Assembly (NCBI RefSeq): GCF_000763885.1
Contig: NZ_JRKO01000014.1
Span: forward strand, 1-64,000
DNA from: Paracoccus versutus
GTDB taxonomy: Bacteria; Pseudomonadota; Alphaproteobacteria; Rhodobacterales; Rhodobacteraceae
Direction of reading: 5' to 3'
Length of the DNA: 64,000 bases
Shown here: in pieces, positions 1 through 8,305 of the stretch
How positions within the stretch are numbered: the stretch's first letter is position 1
How the letters are laid out: the number at the start of each line of letters is the position of its first letter
Position numbers and translations under genes: made by a program
The notes under the pieces: generated by a model
Database searches by the model: none
The model's input: the letters and a program-made list of their open reading frames with translations, nothing else
What the model was told of the DNA's origin: nothing

Positions 1-212
1 TCGTGGCGCTGTCCACGATCCTGGGCGGCCATTGCCGGGTGGGGCTCGAGGACAACATCTACCTGGAACGCGGCGTCTTCGCCACCAACGGCCAGCTGGT
101 CGAGCGCGCCAGCCGCATCATCGCCGATCTGGGCTGCGAGGTCGCCACCCCCGACGAGGCGCGCGGGATCTTGGGACTCGATGCGCTTGCCGAAAAACGC
201 CTGGCGGGCTGA
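1..212 (+). CDS. beta-keto acid cleavage enzyme (BKACE, DUF849), C-terminal fragment
   Basis: Only the last 70 or so residues lie in the window; the reading frame is open to the left edge. The tail carries the family motif RVGLEDN followed by the helix and the DEAR.ILGL end typical of 3-keto-5-aminohexanoate cleavage (DUF849) proteins, which are about 300 residues long. These zinc enzymes condense a beta-keto acid with acetyl-CoA, giving acetoacetate and a new acyl-CoA. The next gene is a hotdog thioesterase starting 5 bases after the stop. In known carnitine operons (cdhC next to cdhB) this pairing converts 3-dehydrocarnitine through betainyl-CoA to glycine betaine. Family assignment is firm; the carnitine role is inference from the neighbour. 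Confidence 0.85.
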   Translation, partial: VALSTILGGHCRVGLEDNIYLERGVFATNGQLVERASRIIADLGCEVATPDEARGILGLDALAEKRLAG

Positions 213-216
213 GGAG

Positions 217-633
217 ATGCGCTTTCCCGTTTCGCTCAATGCCGTGGTCGCGCATCGCTGGCATTGCGATCATTTCGGGCATCTGAACGCCCGCCATTAC
301 GCGGCCGCCTTCGACGACGCGACCTTCGTGTTTTGGAGCGGCCTTGGCTTCCGGCCTGACTCTGACAGTCCGATGCCGGTCACGTTGGAGGTGAAGATCA
401 GTTTCCGCCAGGAAATTCCCGCCGGCAGCGTAGTCCGCATTGAGGCGCAGGTGAGCAAGGTTGGCAACAAATCTGTTGGCCTGACCTTTACTATGCGTGA
501 AGCGGGCGGTGATGAACTGGCCATCTGTGAGGTGGTCGGGGTCTTTATACACCCAAAAAGCCGCCGGAGCTGTCCGATCCCTGCGGCCCTGCGGGCAGCT
601 CTGTCGAAAGAGTCCCATTCACCGCCAGGTTGA
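217..633 (+). CDS. acyl-CoA thioesterase, 4HBT hotdog fold (betainyl-CoA thioesterase candidate)
   Basis: A 138-residue single hotdog-domain protein. The motif D18-H-F-G21-H22-L-N24 near the N-terminus is the 4HBT active-site region (D.fGH.N), and the length fits a stand-alone thioesterase. I chose the ATG at 217 because GAGGAG sits directly in front of it. An in-frame ATG at 181 would overlap the upstream gene by 32 bases and has no visible ribosome site. Translation is probably coupled to the cleavage enzyme before it. Expected reaction: hydrolysis of the acyl-CoA that enzyme makes, betainyl-CoA if this is a carnitine operon. The last 20 residues are basic and serine-rich and may be degraded, because broken genes follow. 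Confidence 0.8.
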   Translation: MRFPVSLNAVVAHRWHCDHFGHLNARHYAAAFDDATFVFWSGLGFRPDSDSPMPVTLEVKISFRQEIPAGSVVRIEAQVSKVGNKSVGLTFTMREAGGDELAICEVVGVFIHPKSRRSCPIPAALRAALSKESHSPPG

Positions 634-697
634 GTAGCCCTTTGATCTGCATGGATACCCGGAGCATCTTCCTTCCAAGGCATTCGGAACCAAGGTC

Positions 698-1303
698 ATG
701 GGTAATCCCGAAGTGAGAAGACAGTCCAGCATGACGCTACGCCTGCTTATCCTGGCCTGTCTGACCAATGCGGTAATGGGGCTTCTCTATGTCTGGAGCC
801 TGTTTCTCCTGCCGCTTGAGGCTGCGCTCGGGGCGCCGCGTTCAGCGCTTAGCCTGATTCCGGCGTTGGCACTCGTCACCTTTACTCTCGGCATGATGGT
901 GCATGATCGGCTGCTCGCGGCATTGAGATTCCGAGCCTTTTCGCTGCTTGCCTTCGGCTTCGCAGGCGGCGGGCATCTTCTCTTTGCCTTCGACGGAGGC
1001 TACGCGGCGCTGCTGACTGGCTATGGTATGCTGTTCGGGCTGGGAGCGGGACTCGGCTATGGGCTGGCGCTCGCATTGGTGACCCGGCTACCCACCAGAG
1101 TTCGGAGCCTGGGTCTCGGGCTGGCGATGGCTGCCTTTGCGATCAGCGGGGTTGTTTTGTCGGGCCTCTTTGCCCAACCAATCCGTGAGACGGATCTGAC
1201 CGCAGGCTTTCTGATCATCGGCCTCGCTATCCTTGCGGCAGGATCGGGGGTGACTGCCTTCCTGCCAACCCAGCCAGCGCGGCCAATGGCGGTGCAAGAG
1301 TGC
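698..1303 (+). pseudogene. MFS transporter (oxalate/formate antiporter-like), truncated
   Basis: Starts as a normal major facilitator protein: hydrophobic helices from about residue 12, with a YVWSLF...LG..RS pattern in the first helices like the OFA (oxalate/formate antiporter) group. Five or six membrane segments are visible (ending [11 protein letters not shown]). After that the frame runs into reverse-strand IS3 transposase sequence, so the second half, about 200 residues, is missing. Either ATG 698 or ATG 731 could be the original start. The gene is dead as a transporter. The break near 1290-1310 marks the insertion or deletion edge. Confidence 0.75.
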
Positions 1304-1798
1304 GCGCGGCCGGCCGCAAAGCCTCGTCGCGGCGTGCGCGGTCCGACTGCAGCGCCGGGTCAGCCCGCTTCGCCAGATGATCGTAATAGGTGGACAGGGC
1401 GATCGGCAGCACGCTGCAGATCGGCTCGACCCGGTGTGTTTCCCGAAGCATATCAATGAACGACACCATCACTTCAATCGGCGGTCGAGCTCCGCCATGG
1501 CAAAATACGCGCTCGCCTTGCGCAGGATCTCGTTGGCTTGCCGCAGCTCGCGGTTCTCGCGCTCCAGGGCCGTCAGCTTCGCGGCCATCTCGGTCGGGAT
1601 CCCTGTGCCTTCCGCTGTCCACCTCTGCCTTCTTGACCCAGTCGTTCAACGTCTGCGCCGAGCAGCCGATCTTCGCTGCAATCGACATGATCGCCTGCCA
1701 GCGCGATGGATGCTGGGCCTCGTTGTCGAGAACCAGTCGCACGGCACGTCCGCGCACTTCAGGGGAAAACTTGCTCGTCGTCTTGCTCATGATGCTCC
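1304..1798 (-). mobile_element. IS3-family insertion sequence remnant (orfA plus start of orfB)
   Basis: On the minus strand an orfA begins at 1790 ([18 protein letters not shown]) with the IS3 helix-turn-helix ending in [10 protein letters not shown]. Its leucine-zipper part ([20 protein letters not shown]) continues in the next frame, so a one-base shift near 1610-1616 breaks orfA. The beginning of orfB ([15 protein letters not shown]...[11 protein letters not shown]) follows and stops after RRDEALRP, where the MFS gene resumes. The catalytic DDE core is absent. This is a dead fragment; its right edge directly abuts an IS110 fragment. Confidence 0.8.
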
Positions 1799-2111
1799 AT
1801 CCCTGAACTTGGTCAACTCGACCGACGACGGATCGCGGCCCTCGTCGGACTCGCACCACATGCCAATGAGTTGGGACACCGCCGCGGTAAACGCAGTATA
1901 TGGGGTGGACGTGCTGCGATCAGGCCGGCTCTCTATCTAGCAGCACTCACCGCCAGCAGGTTCGACCCGCGGGTTCCACGCCTTCAAAGAGCACTTCCTT
2001 GCGTCCGGAAAGGCCAGGAAGCTCGTCATCGTCGCTTGCGCGCGCAAATTCCTGACTGTGCTCAACGCGATGATGAGAACCGGAACGGACTGCCGAGACG
2101 CAATCGCCTAA
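1799..2111 (+). mobile_element. IS110-family transposase C-terminal remnant
   Basis: Reading from about 1805, the frame gives [18 protein letters not shown], then [12 protein letters not shown] and ALYLAALTASR. These are hallmarks of the IS110/Transposase_20 C-terminal domain, including the conserved serine region partner. A one-base shift near 1965-1972 moves the rest into another frame (FHAFKEHFLASGKARK...VLNAMMRTGT), ending at TAA 2109-2111. The N-terminal DEDD half is missing. An uninterrupted frame from here into the creatinase (1871-3487) is accidental. Confidence 0.8.
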
Positions 2112-2272
2112 AACACAGTTCCTACTCAGGAGTTGGCGCCTCCGGCAAATCCGGCGCGGTTCACTGGCGCAGCCCCTCATTCGTCCAAATCCTGGGATTA
2201 TCAAAACAAATTTTAGTCCCGCTGCAGCGGCGGATAGCCTCGTCCCCAGCAAACCGATGGAGGACGGATCCG

Positions 2273-3487
2273 ATGACCGACGACATGCTTCATGTCATGG
2301 AATGGCACAATGGCGAGAAGGATTATTCCCCCTTCTCGGATGCCGAGATGCAGCGGCGCCAGGACGACATGCGCCGCTGGATGGCCGAGAACGGCGTCGA
2401 TGCGACGCTGTTCACCTCGTATCATTGCATCAACTATTACTCGGGCTGGCTCTACTGCTATTTCGGCCGCAAATACGGCATGGTCATTACCCAGGATGCG
2501 GCGACGACGATCAGCGCCGGCATCGACGGCGGCCAGCCCTGGCGGCGCAGCTTCGGCAACAACGTCACCTATACAGACTGGCGGCGCGACAATTTCTATC
2601 GCGCGGTGCGGCAGTTGACCCCCGGCGTCAAGCGGCTGGGGATCGAGTTCGACCACGTCAACCTGGACTTCCGCCGCCAGCTGGAAGCGGCGCTGCCGGG
2701 GGTGGAGTTCGTCGATGTCGGTCAGCCCTCGATGTGGATGCGCTCGATCAAGTCGGCAGAGGAACACAAGCTGATCCGCGAGGGCGCCCGCATCTGCGAC
2801 GTGGGCGGCGCAGCGGTGGCCGCGGCGGTCAAGGCGGGCGTGCCCGAGCACGAGGTTGCCATCGCCTCGACCAATGCCATGATCCGCGAGATCGCCGCCT
2901 CCTTTCCCTCCGTCGAGCTGATGGATACCTGGACCTGGTTCCAGTCGGGCATCAACACCGACGGCGCGCATAACCCGGTGACGAACAAGAAGATCAAGTC
3001 CGGCGAGATCCTGTCGCTGAACTGCTTCCCGATGATCTTCGGCTATTACACCGCGCTGGAACGCACGCTGTTTTGCGACAGCGTGGACGATGCGAGCCTG
3101 GACATCTGGGAAAAGAACGTGGCCGTGCATCGCCGCGGGCTGGAACTGATCAAGCCCGGCGCGAAATGCAACGAGATCGCGCTGGAGCTGAACGACATGT
3201 ATCGGCAATGGGATCTGCTGAAATACCGCAGCTTCGGCTATGGCCACAGCTTCGGCGTGCTTTGCCATTACTACGGCCGCGAGGCGGGGGTCGAGCTGCG
3301 CGAGGATATCGAGACCGAGCTGAAGCCGGGCATGGTGGTCAGCATGGAGCCGATGGTCATGCTGCCCGAGGGCACGCCCGGCGCCGGCGGCTATCGCGAG
3401 CATGACATCCTGATCGTGACCGAGGACGGGGCCGAGAACATCACCGGATTCCCCTTTGGTCCCGAGCATAACATCATCCGCAATTGA
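2273..3487 (+). CDS. creatinase (creatine amidinohydrolase)
   Basis: 404 residues, matching the roughly 403 of Pseudomonas creatinase. The N-terminal creatinase domain is followed by a pita-bread fold of the M24 type. Segments shared with characterised creatinases include FTSYH.INYYS (about 46-56), NIDGGQPWRR-like IDGGQPWRR, DTWTWFQSGINTDGAH and FGYGHSFG...HYYGREAG. It hydrolyses creatine to sarcosine and urea in the cytoplasm; family members do not use the metals typical of M24 peptidases. Start at ATG 2273 has GGAGG 9 bases upstream. It is convergent with the creatininase gene, with a shared terminator hairpin between. Specific identification is strong from the many family-specific blocks. 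Confidence 0.95.
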   Translation: MTDDMLHVMEWHNGEKDYSPFSDAEMQRRQDDMRRWMAENGVDATLFTSYHCINYYSGWLYCYFGRKYGMVITQDAATTISAGIDGGQPWRRSFGNNVTYTDWRRDNFYRAVRQLTPGVKRLGIEFDHVNLDFRRQLEAALPGVEFVDVGQPSMWMRSIKSAEEHKLIREGARICDVGGAAVAAAVKAGVPEHEVAIASTNAMIREIAASFPSVELMDTWTWFQSGINTDGAHNPVTNKKIKSGEILSLNCFPMIFGYYTALERTLFCDSVDDASLDIWEKNVAVHRRGLELIKPGAKCNEIALELNDMYRQWDLLKYRSFGYGHSFGVLCHYYGREAGVELREDIETELKPGMVVSMEPMVMLPEGTPGAGGYREHDILIVTEDGAENITGFPFGPEHNIIRN

Positions 3488-3511
3488 CCCGGCTGCGGGC
3501 AGGAAAGGGGC

Positions 3512-3531
3512 GGGCCCGCGATTGCGGGCCC
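3512..3531. terminator. bidirectional terminator between creatinase and creatininase genes
   Basis: Perfect 8-bp stem GGGCCCGC / GCGGGCCC with a GATT loop, 24 bases after the creatinase stop and 12 bases before the end of the convergent creatininase gene. No long T run follows, as is common in high-GC alphaproteobacteria. Confidence 0.6.
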
Positions 3532-3543
3532 CTTCCGCCTTGG

Positions 3544-4323
3544 TCAGGTGCCGAACTCGGCCCGCAGCGCGTCGACGATGCCTTTGGTGCAGACCTCGAG
3601 CAGGAACTCGCCCTTTTCGGCCGAGGCGTCCTTGGGCGAGGAAAGCGTGCCCGGCGCGGGCGTCCATTCCGGCTTGACCGGGTAGACGTCATAGGGCGGG
3701 AAGCTGGCCGGCGCGACATCCACCGCCCGCGACAGGTCCACGAATTGCGGGTAGAGCGCCAGCATCAGCGATGTCTCCAGCACGCCGCCATGCTCCAGAT
3801 CCCAGCCGGGAAAGCCTTCGGGGTAAAGCCGGGCGATGTCCGCTTCGCCGACGAAATCCCAATAGGACAGCACCACGATCTTCATGTCGCGGATACCGTC
3901 CCAGCGCAATTCGCGCAGGGCCAGGTCGATGCCCTCGATGATGAACCAGGAATTCTCGAAATGCCCGTTCACCATGCAGATCCGGCGCACGCCATGGCGG
4001 GCGAATTCCTTGATCACGTCGCGCAAGGCCGCGACCAGCGTGGCGCCGTCCAGGCTGGTGGTGCCGGGCAGGTGGTTGCCGCCGCCGGATTTCTGATGCG
4101 ACTTGTAGCCATAGGTAAAGGGGGGCGCCACCAGCCCGCCGATGTCCAGCGCGGCGCGGCGGGCGAATTCCGTCGGCAACAGCACATCGACATGCAAGGG
4201 CATGTGATGGCCGTGCTGCTCCATCGAGCCGATGGGGATCAGGATGGGCGTGGCGCCGTCCCTTACCGCGGCGTGGTAGTCGGGCCAGGCAAGCTCGGAC
4301 GCGAATGCTGTCTTCTTCGGCAT
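3544..4323 (-). CDS. creatininase (creatinine amidohydrolase)
   Basis: 259 residues, the usual length. The metal-binding residues of the creatininase family are present: E35 and H37 in GSMEQHGHH, D46, H121 and E123 in NGHFENS. The substrate-loop block HQKSGGGNHLPGTTSLDGAT is that of true creatininases rather than of other family members such as riboflavin-pathway amidases. It interconverts creatinine and creatine, feeding the adjacent creatinase. Start at 4323 has AAGG 9 bases upstream. It is divergent from the LysR gene, with 100 bases between that should hold both promoters. The pair gives creatinine to creatine to sarcosine plus urea. Confidence 0.95.
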   Translation of the reverse strand: MPKKTAFASELAWPDYHAAVRDGATPILIPIGSMEQHGHHMPLHVDVLLPTEFARRAALDIGGLVAPPFTYGYKSHQKSGGGNHLPGTTSLDGATLVAALRDVIKEFARHGVRRICMVNGHFENSWFIIEGIDLALRELRWDGIRDMKIVVLSYWDFVGEADIARLYPEGFPGWDLEHGGVLETSLMLALYPQFVDLSRAVDVAPASFPPYDVYPVKPEWTPAPGTLSSPKDASAEKGEFLLEVCTKGIVDALRAEFGT

Positions 4324-4394
4324 GATGCACCTTCTTGGGAAAGGGGGGATGCCGGAATTAGAGTTTCGCCTTGAATATAAATGAAATATATAGT

Positions 4395-4412
4395 CGCAAT
4401 CCTTGCATTGCG
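4395..4412. promoter_or_regulatory. inverted repeat, candidate LysR site
   Basis: CGCAAT-N6-ATTGCG, a perfect 6+6 bp inverted repeat ending 11 bases before the LysR start codon, in the divergent region between the creatininase and LysR genes. Position and spacing suit an autoregulatory site, but no binding data exist. Confidence 0.4.
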
Positions 4413-4423
4413 GGGGCAAATCC

Positions 4424-5317
4424 ATGGCTGGGATCACCAATCTTCCGACCGATCTGTTGCGCAGCTTCATCGCCGTGGTGGAACTGGGCGGCCATTCGCG
4501 GGCAGGCGCGGCGCTGGGGCGCAGCCAGCCGGCGATCTCGCTGCAGATCCGCCGGCTGGAGGAGCTGGTGCGCGCGCCGCTCTTGACGCAGGAGGGCCGC
4601 AACATCCTGCCCACCCCGGCGGGCGAGGCGCTGCTGAGCTATGCCCGCGAGATGCTGCGCATCAACGACGAGGCGGTCAGCTATTTCCACCGCTCGGACA
4701 AGACCGGCGTGTTGCGCATCGGCCTGCCGACCGATTATGCGGTGGCGTTCCTGCAAGGCACGCTGACCCGCTATATCCGCGACCATGCCGAGGTCGAGCT
4801 GGAGGTGCATTGCGACCTGTCCCGCGAATTGCACCAGCACCTGCGCTCGGACGACCTGGACATCATCGTGGCGGTGATGCCGACGGCGCGCATGCCCTAT
4901 CTTTCGCGCATGTGGACCGAGCAGCCGATCTGGGCCGCGGCCGAGGACTTCCATCCGGCCGCCCATGCGCCGGTGCCGCTGGGCGCCCATCCAGAGGGCT
5001 GCGACTATCGCGCCCGCATGATCCAGGCGCTGGACGCCGTCGAGCGGCGCTGGCGCATCGTCTATACCGGGCCGGGCATCTCGGGCTTGCAGAACGCGGT
5101 TAGGAACGGGCTTTGCGTGACCGCCCTGACCCGCGCCACCATGCTGCCCGGCATGCGCATCCTGACCGAGGCCGAGGGATTCCCGGCGCTGGAACCCTTG
5201 CGGGTCGGGCTGTTCTACAAGCATCCGCGCCTGTCGGCGGCGGGGTTGCAGCTGGTCAGCGATCTGGTGGCCGACCTGGACAGCGTGGGATCGGGCATCC
5301 ATGCGGTTTCCGTGTGA
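4424..5317 (+). CDS. LysR-family regulator of the creatinine cluster
   Basis: 297 residues. The N-terminal winged helix lies at about residues 8-66 (LLRSFIAVVELGGHSRAGAALGRSQ...), with an effector-binding LysR substrate domain to the end. Start at ATG 4424. An upstream TTG at 4403 in the same frame would overlap the inverted repeat and is less likely. The gene is divergent from creatininase and upstream of the ABC importer in the same direction. As is typical for LysR proteins, it probably represses itself and activates the divergent gene, with creatinine, creatine or a product as effector. That role is inferred from position only. Confidence 0.85.
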   Translation: MAGITNLPTDLLRSFIAVVELGGHSRAGAALGRSQPAISLQIRRLEELVRAPLLTQEGRNILPTPAGEALLSYAREMLRINDEAVSYFHRSDKTGVLRIGLPTDYAVAFLQGTLTRYIRDHAEVELEVHCDLSRELHQHLRSDDLDIIVAVMPTARMPYLSRMWTEQPIWAAAEDFHPAAHAPVPLGAHPEGCDYRARMIQALDAVERRWRIVYTGPGISGLQNAVRNGLCVTALTRATMLPGMRILTEAEGFPALEPLRVGLFYKHPRLSAAGLQLVSDLVADLDSVGSGIHAVSV

Positions 5318-5433
5318 AACCGGGGCCATAACGCCTGCAAATGTCAGGATTGGAAGAACCGATTTTGCATGGATGCCGCCTTCTCCTAGCCTGTCCATAG
5401 CAAACAATCAGAACAATCAGACAGGGTGATGAG

Positions 5434-6561
5434 ATGACACAGGATGATCGGGGCGCGCGCCCCGCGCTGTCGCGCCGAGGGGTGCTGGCGATGGGTGCGG
5501 CGGCGCTGGCCACGCCGATGCTGTCGCGCCGGGCATTCGCCGCGCCGACGCAGCTGACCATGCTGGCTTGGTACGGCCATGCCGAGCCCGACATCGTGGC
5601 CGAGTTCGAGGCCGAGAACAACGTCAAGTTCGTGCCGAAATACTATACCGGCGGCGACAACATGCTGGGGCTGATCTCGCAAAGCCCGCCCGGCACCTTC
5701 GACGTGATCCTGTCCGATGCGGAATATGTCCAGCAGCTGAACGCGGCCGGCTATATCGAGGCGCTGGACCCGGCCGACTATCCCTTCGACGAGTTCTTCC
5801 CGGAATTCCAGAAGTTCCCCGGCCATTGGGACGGCGACACGCTGTATTCCGTCATCACCCGCTTCGGCTTCCTGGGCGTGGCCTACAACACCGACGCGCT
5901 GACCAAGGCGCAGGCTTCGACCTATGACGTGTTCTGGGATCCGGCGCTGAAGGGCAAGGTCGGGCATTTCGACTGGCACCTGCCGAACCTTGGCCAGATG
6001 AGCCTGCTCAACGGCAATGCCAGCCCCTATGACATCGACGGGGCGGCCTGGGATGCGGTCAAGGAAAAGACCATGACCCTGCGCCCGCAGATCGGCGGTT
6101 TCTTCGACTATGGCGGCACCTTCTCGTCACTGAACAACGGCCAGATGCTGGCCTTCGCCGGGATCGGCGACTGGATCACCGGCACGCTGGAGCGAAACGG
6201 CGCCAAGGTTCGCTCGATCATCCCCGAGCAGGGCGGCTTGCAGTTCACCGAAAGCTTCTCGATCGGCAAGGGCTCGTCCAAGGCCGAGCTGGCGAAGAAA
6301 TGGATCCAATACATCACCTCGGCCAAGGGGCAGTCGAAATCGGCGCAGATGGCGGCCTATCCCTGCCTGATCCCCAGCCAGAAGGGCTGGGAGGTGCTGA
6401 GCGCGGAAAATCCCGACGAGGCCCGGCGCCAGGGCATGGTGCCGGGGGAAAGCAACGTCATGGACCTGATCCGCTCGGGGCGCATCAAGTATCGCCAGCT
6501 TCCGGTGCAGCAATCGCTGGAAGAGTGGAACGACTTCTGGTCGGACTACAAGAGCGCCTGA
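5434..6561 (+). CDS. ABC transporter substrate-binding protein, PotD-like
   Basis: 375 residues. The N-terminus has a twin-arginine export motif (SRRGVL at 13-18), a hydrophobic stretch and a probable cut after AFA, so the protein is likely exported folded to the periplasm. The mature part is a spermidine/putrescine-type binding protein (bacterial extracellular binding family 1/8), opening TMLAWYGHAEPDIVAEFE, with a typical FGFLGVAYNTDALT block. It heads a binding protein-permease-permease-ATPase operon. Since creatininase and creatinase lie next door, creatinine or creatine (cationic guanidino compounds) is a reasonable ligand; a polyamine is the alternative. Confidence 0.85.
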   Translation: MTQDDRGARPALSRRGVLAMGAAALATPMLSRRAFAAPTQLTMLAWYGHAEPDIVAEFEAENNVKFVPKYYTGGDNMLGLISQSPPGTFDVILSDAEYVQQLNAAGYIEALDPADYPFDEFFPEFQKFPGHWDGDTLYSVITRFGFLGVAYNTDALTKAQASTYDVFWDPALKGKVGHFDWHLPNLGQMSLLNGNASPYDIDGAAWDAVKEKTMTLRPQIGGFFDYGGTFSSLNNGQMLAFAGIGDWITGTLERNGAKVRSIIPEQGGLQFTESFSIGKGSSKAELAKKWIQYITSAKGQSKSAQMAAYPCLIPSQKGWEVLSAENPDEARRQGMVPGESNVMDLIRSGRIKYRQLPVQQSLEEWNDFWSDYKSA

Positions 6562-6570
6562 GCCCGAGGT

Positions 6571-6591
6571 GGCCGGTGCAGCGCGCCGGCC
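6571..6591 (+). other. hairpin between binding-protein and permease genes
   Basis: GGCCGG-N9-CCGGCC in the 61-base gap after the binding-protein gene. Such stems often stabilise the upstream mRNA or partly terminate transcription, so that binding protein is made in excess over the membrane parts. Functional role not shown. Confidence 0.4.
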
Positions 6592-6622
6592 GCGCCGCCC
6601 GTCCCCCGCCGGAGCTTGCTAG

Positions 6623-7468
6623 ATGCGACGTCCCGTCTCGCTTTACGGACTGACTTTCTCTCTGCCGCTGCTGATCTGGCAGCTTCTGTTCTTCGTCTTC
6701 CCGCTGGTCTTCCTGGTCGCGCTCAGCTTCTGGACCGTGCGCAATTTCCGCCTGGAGGCGGGGTTCGACACGGTGAACTGGGTGACGATGTTCGGCCGCC
6801 CCGTCTTCTGGCAGGCTTACGCCACCACGCTGGCCATGGCGGCCGGCGCCGCGGCGCTGACCAGCGCGCTGGCCTTTCCCTGCGCCTATGCCATCGCCTT
6901 CAAGCTGTCGCCCGCCGCGCGCCGCTGGGCGGTGTTCCTGATGGTGATCCCCTTCTTCACCAGCTATCTGGTGCGGGTCTATTCTTGGCAGGTCTTCCTG
7001 TCGGATGTCGGCATCATCAACGTCATGCTGGGCTGGATCGGGCTGGGCCCCTTCCGGCTGCTGAACACCATCGGCGCGACCATGCTGGGCTACATGACGC
7101 TTGGCTTTCCGCTGGTCGTGCTGCTGCAGCTGTTCAGCCTGGTCTTTGTCGACCGCACGCTGATCGAGGCGGCGCATAACATGCGCTGCGGCAGGCTGCG
7201 CACGGTGTTTGCGGTGGTCATCCCCTCGGCGCGGGTTGGGCTGGTGATCGCGGCGCTGTTCAGCTTCATCCTGTGCTTTGGCGATTTCGTCAGCCCGATC
7301 TATCTGGGCGGGGGCGATCCGACCACGCTGTCCATCCTGATCACCGACACCACCAAGTCCGGCCAGCAATGGCCCCGCGCGGCGGTGATCGCGCTGACCA
7401 TGATCGCGACGCTGATGGTCGTGGCCTTCCTGGCCGTCCGCTTCGCCTACAAGGGGCGCACGAAATGA
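6623..7468 (+). CDS. ABC transporter permease, PotB-like
   Basis: 281 residues with about six membrane segments. The cytoplasmic EAA loop is visible as EAAHNMRCGRLRTVFAVVIP, which docks on the ATPase. It is related to the PotB subunit of polyamine importers. ATG 6623 has GGAG 8 bases upstream. It is the second gene of the importer operon and is followed after 13 bases by the partner permease. Confidence 0.9.
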   Translation: MRRPVSLYGLTFSLPLLIWQLLFFVFPLVFLVALSFWTVRNFRLEAGFDTVNWVTMFGRPVFWQAYATTLAMAAGAAALTSALAFPCAYAIAFKLSPAARRWAVFLMVIPFFTSYLVRVYSWQVFLSDVGIINVMLGWIGLGPFRLLNTIGATMLGYMTLGFPLVVLLQLFSLVFVDRTLIEAAHNMRCGRLRTVFAVVIPSARVGLVIAALFSFILCFGDFVSPIYLGGGDPTTLSILITDTTKSGQQWPRAAVIALTMIATLMVVAFLAVRFAYKGRTK

Positions 7469-7481
7469 GGGGTTGCACGAA

Positions 7482-8300
7482 ATGAACGAACAGAACGAAC
7501 TGAACCGCAATCCGCTGATCGACGCGGCGCTCAAGCTCTACGTGATCCTGGCCTATCTGTTCGTCTTCGCGCCGATCCTTGCCAGCTTCGTGTTTTCCTT
7601 CAACTCGGACCGTTTCCCGTCGATCCCGCTGGGGCATTTCTCGACGGAATGGTATCGCGCCGTCGCCGCGGACCCGCTGGTCTGGGAGGGGCTGCGCAAC
7701 ACGCTGGGGGTCGGCGCGGCGGTGGGGATGATCTCGACCGCGCTGGGGTTCGGGGCGGCCTATACGGATTACCGCTATCGGTTCTTCGGCAAGCAGGTCT
7801 ACCTGGCGCTGGCGCTGCTGCCGCCCACGATCCCGGTGGTGATCATGGGGCTGGCGATGCTGGCTTACCTGTCGCGCATCGACCTGTCGGGCAATGCGCT
7901 GTCGGTCATCATCGCCCATGTGGTGATCTGCGCCCCCTTCGCCATGGCGGTGATCCGGTTGCGGCTGTCGCAGATGGACCCCTCGCTGGAGCCGGCGGCC
8001 TGGAACCTCGGCGCCTCGGAATGGGCGACGATGCGCCATGTCATCATCCCCTTCACCCGGCCGGCGATCCTGGGGGCGCTGTTCATCACCATGGCAGTCT
8101 CCTTCGACGAATTCGCCATCGCCTGGTTCGTGTCCGGCCTGAACGAGACGCTGCCGGTCAAGGTGCTGGGTTTCCTGCAGGGCCAGGTCAGCCCGCGCAT
8201 CAATGCCATTGGCACCTTCGTCTTCGTGACTTCGATGACCCTCGTGATCCTGGCGCAGCTGCTGCTGTCGGGGCGCGGCCCCGCAACCGACAAGGAATGA
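7482..8300 (+). CDS. ABC transporter permease, PotC-like
   Basis: 272 residues with six predicted membrane helices. The EAA-like loop is EPAAWNLGASEWATMRHVIIP, and FDEFAIAWFVSG in the last third is typical of PotC-type subunits. It forms the membrane channel as a heterodimer with the preceding permease. ATG 7482 is preferred over a TTG nine bases earlier. The stop overlaps an upstream in-frame ATG of the ATPase gene. Confidence 0.9.
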   Translation: MNEQNELNRNPLIDAALKLYVILAYLFVFAPILASFVFSFNSDRFPSIPLGHFSTEWYRAVAADPLVWEGLRNTLGVGAAVGMISTALGFGAAYTDYRYRFFGKQVYLALALLPPTIPVVIMGLAMLAYLSRIDLSGNALSVIIAHVVICAPFAMAVIRLRLSQMDPSLEPAAWNLGASEWATMRHVIIPFTRPAILGALFITMAVSFDEFAIAWFVSGLNETLPVKVLGFLQGQVSPRINAIGTFVFVTSMTLVILAQLLLSGRGPATDKE

Positions 8301-8305
8301 ATCCG

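Noticed and set aside
1871..3487. One long open frame that would give a 538-residue creatinase with an N-terminal extension
   Set aside because: The first 130 residues are IS110 transposase remnant followed by intergenic sequence; ATG 2273 has a ribosome site and gives the exact family length.
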